A stretch of 64,000 nt of DNA, taken from Apostichopus japonicus. Its lineage: Eukaryota; Echinodermata; Holothuroidea; Aspidochirotida; Stichopodidae. The notes beneath the pieces are model-generated. The model worked only from the letters and a program-made list of their open reading frames with translations. It did not search any database and was not told the DNA's origin. The DNA is taken from the NCBI RefSeq assembly GCF_037975245.1, contig NC_092573.1:9020501-9084500 (forward strand). Direction: 5' to 3'. The translations under genes and the position numbers were made by a program. Below, one piece after another: positions 63,909 through 64,000 of the stretch (the stretch's first letter is position 1; each line of letters opens with the position of its first letter).

Positions 63909-64000
63909 TCTACCTAGCAAACAATGAAAACTCTTCAATATAAATTCATCTAATTGACAGCGATAATCTATACAGAAAAAAACTTATCATTCGCATTGTA
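63909..64000. repeat. Partial monomer at the right edge
   Basis: First 92 bp of a gamma-like monomer (GAAAACTCTTC, CAGAAAAAAAC), cut by the window end. The array continues beyond. Confidence 0.9.

Larger units (their letters stand above)
1..64000. repeat. Satellite DNA array filling the window
   Basis: Every part of the window except the two copies of one short insertion is a tandem repeat of one family. A monomer starts at TCTACCTAGCAAAC and runs through CATTGTAGGAC, a first GTGGGGTACA box, GTAGATGCC, AGCCAACAAT and a second GTGGGGTACAGAC box to TCTCAAGAACTTAA. I counted 147 complete monomers and one partial at the right edge, all head to tail on the same strand. Lengths cluster at 367-382 bp, with longer forms made by adding 74-bp units and shorter forms made by deletion. 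Stops occur in every frame of each monomer, so it does not look coding. Neither edge reaches unique DNA, so the array is longer than the window. A structural, possibly centromeric or heterochromatic, role is inference from organisation alone. Confidence 0.97.
45387..64000. repeat. Zone III: mixed monomers with half-deleted forms
   Basis: This zone mixes full monomers (367-386 bp), two-unit monomers (436-445 bp) and short monomers (232 or 306 bp) that lack most of the first half. Markers include CTAACAAACAATGGAAATCC, CCTATATAGCAAAC and ACAATTTTATTAAATTAAAA. Starts: 45387, 45772, 46139, 46507, 46874, 47253, 47559, 47995, 48381, 48748, 49115, 49482, 49861, 50167, 50546, 50913, 51292, 51598, 51973, 52205, 52572, 52939, 53318, 53624, 54003, 54370, 54749, 55055, 55430, 55662, 56029, 56396, 56763, 57204, 57583, 57889, 58330, 58705, 58937, 59319, 59721, 60102, 60475, 60845, 61226, 61593, 61960, 62401, 62776, 63221, 63527, 63909. 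Between-monomer divergence is higher than in Zone I, consistent with an older or less homogenised flank, although one HOR inside it is nearly perfect. Confidence 0.92.

Noticed and set aside
1-64000. CENP-B box
   Set aside because: ATTCGCATTGTAGGAC shares the TTCG start but lacks the required downstream A and CGGG positions of the known motif.
1-64000. 370-bp monomer as five 74-bp units
   Set aside because: 5 x 74 = 370 matches one monomer length by arithmetic only; outside the second box region the monomer does not align with the 74-bp unit.
1-64000. Telomeric repeats, rRNA or tRNA genes
   Set aside because: No short telomere-type repeats and no conserved RNA gene segments were seen on either strand.

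Overview
The whole 64 kb window is one uninterrupted tandem-repeat (satellite) array. I see no gene, RNA gene, promoter or unique flanking DNA. The only sequence not explained by the satellite is a ~0.39 kb insertion present twice (about 21065-21455 and 24580-24970). The DNA is visibly A+T-rich, has no operon or gene-dense structure, and carries higher-order repeats (HORs) with a transposon-like insert that was duplicated together with its host repeat. This suggests a eukaryotic heterochromatic or centromere-like locus. The sequence does not show which species or lineage.

Repeat structure is nested at five scales. (1) A ~30-bp box ending in CCTTGTGGGGTACA or GCTTGTGGGGTACA lies in the second half of every ~190-bp half-unit. 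(2) Two diverged half-units make the monomer, usually 367-382 bp. I counted 147 complete monomers plus a partial last one, each starting at TCTACCTAGCAAAC or the variant TCTACTGTACGTAGCAAAC. (3) A 74-bp segment around the second box is itself tandemly amplified, 1 to 8 copies per monomer. (4) Ordered sets of monomers form HORs of 1723, 1947, 2997, 2475 and 3457 bp. (5) A segment of roughly 9.5-9.9 kb containing several HORs is present twice in tandem.

Layout. Zone I (1 to ~19.0 kb) is dominated by monomers whose 74-bp segment is expanded to 4-8 copies, alternating with one-copy monomers; 1723-bp HORs lead and 1947/2997-bp HORs follow. Zone II (~19.0-45.4 kb) uses a different monomer set in the order alpha, beta, gamma, alpha', beta', delta (2475 bp), repeated five times with extra or missing modules. 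It begins with a 3515-bp tandem duplication that carries the insertion twice. Zone III (~45.4-64 kb) is more mixed: it contains half-deleted monomers of 232/306 bp, a ten-monomer 3457-bp HOR in two copies, and a return of Zone II-type monomers at about 59.6-61.2 kb.

The array reads as a record of unequal exchange. Hybrid monomers mark crossover points, deletions fall between similar boxes or at short matches, and one insertion can be ordered in time because an unoccupied version of its target site survives at 34494-34503. Short open frames in the window are by-products of the repeat and are not annotated as genes. All counts, lengths and offsets were obtained by reading the sequence by eye and should be confirmed by a self-alignment.
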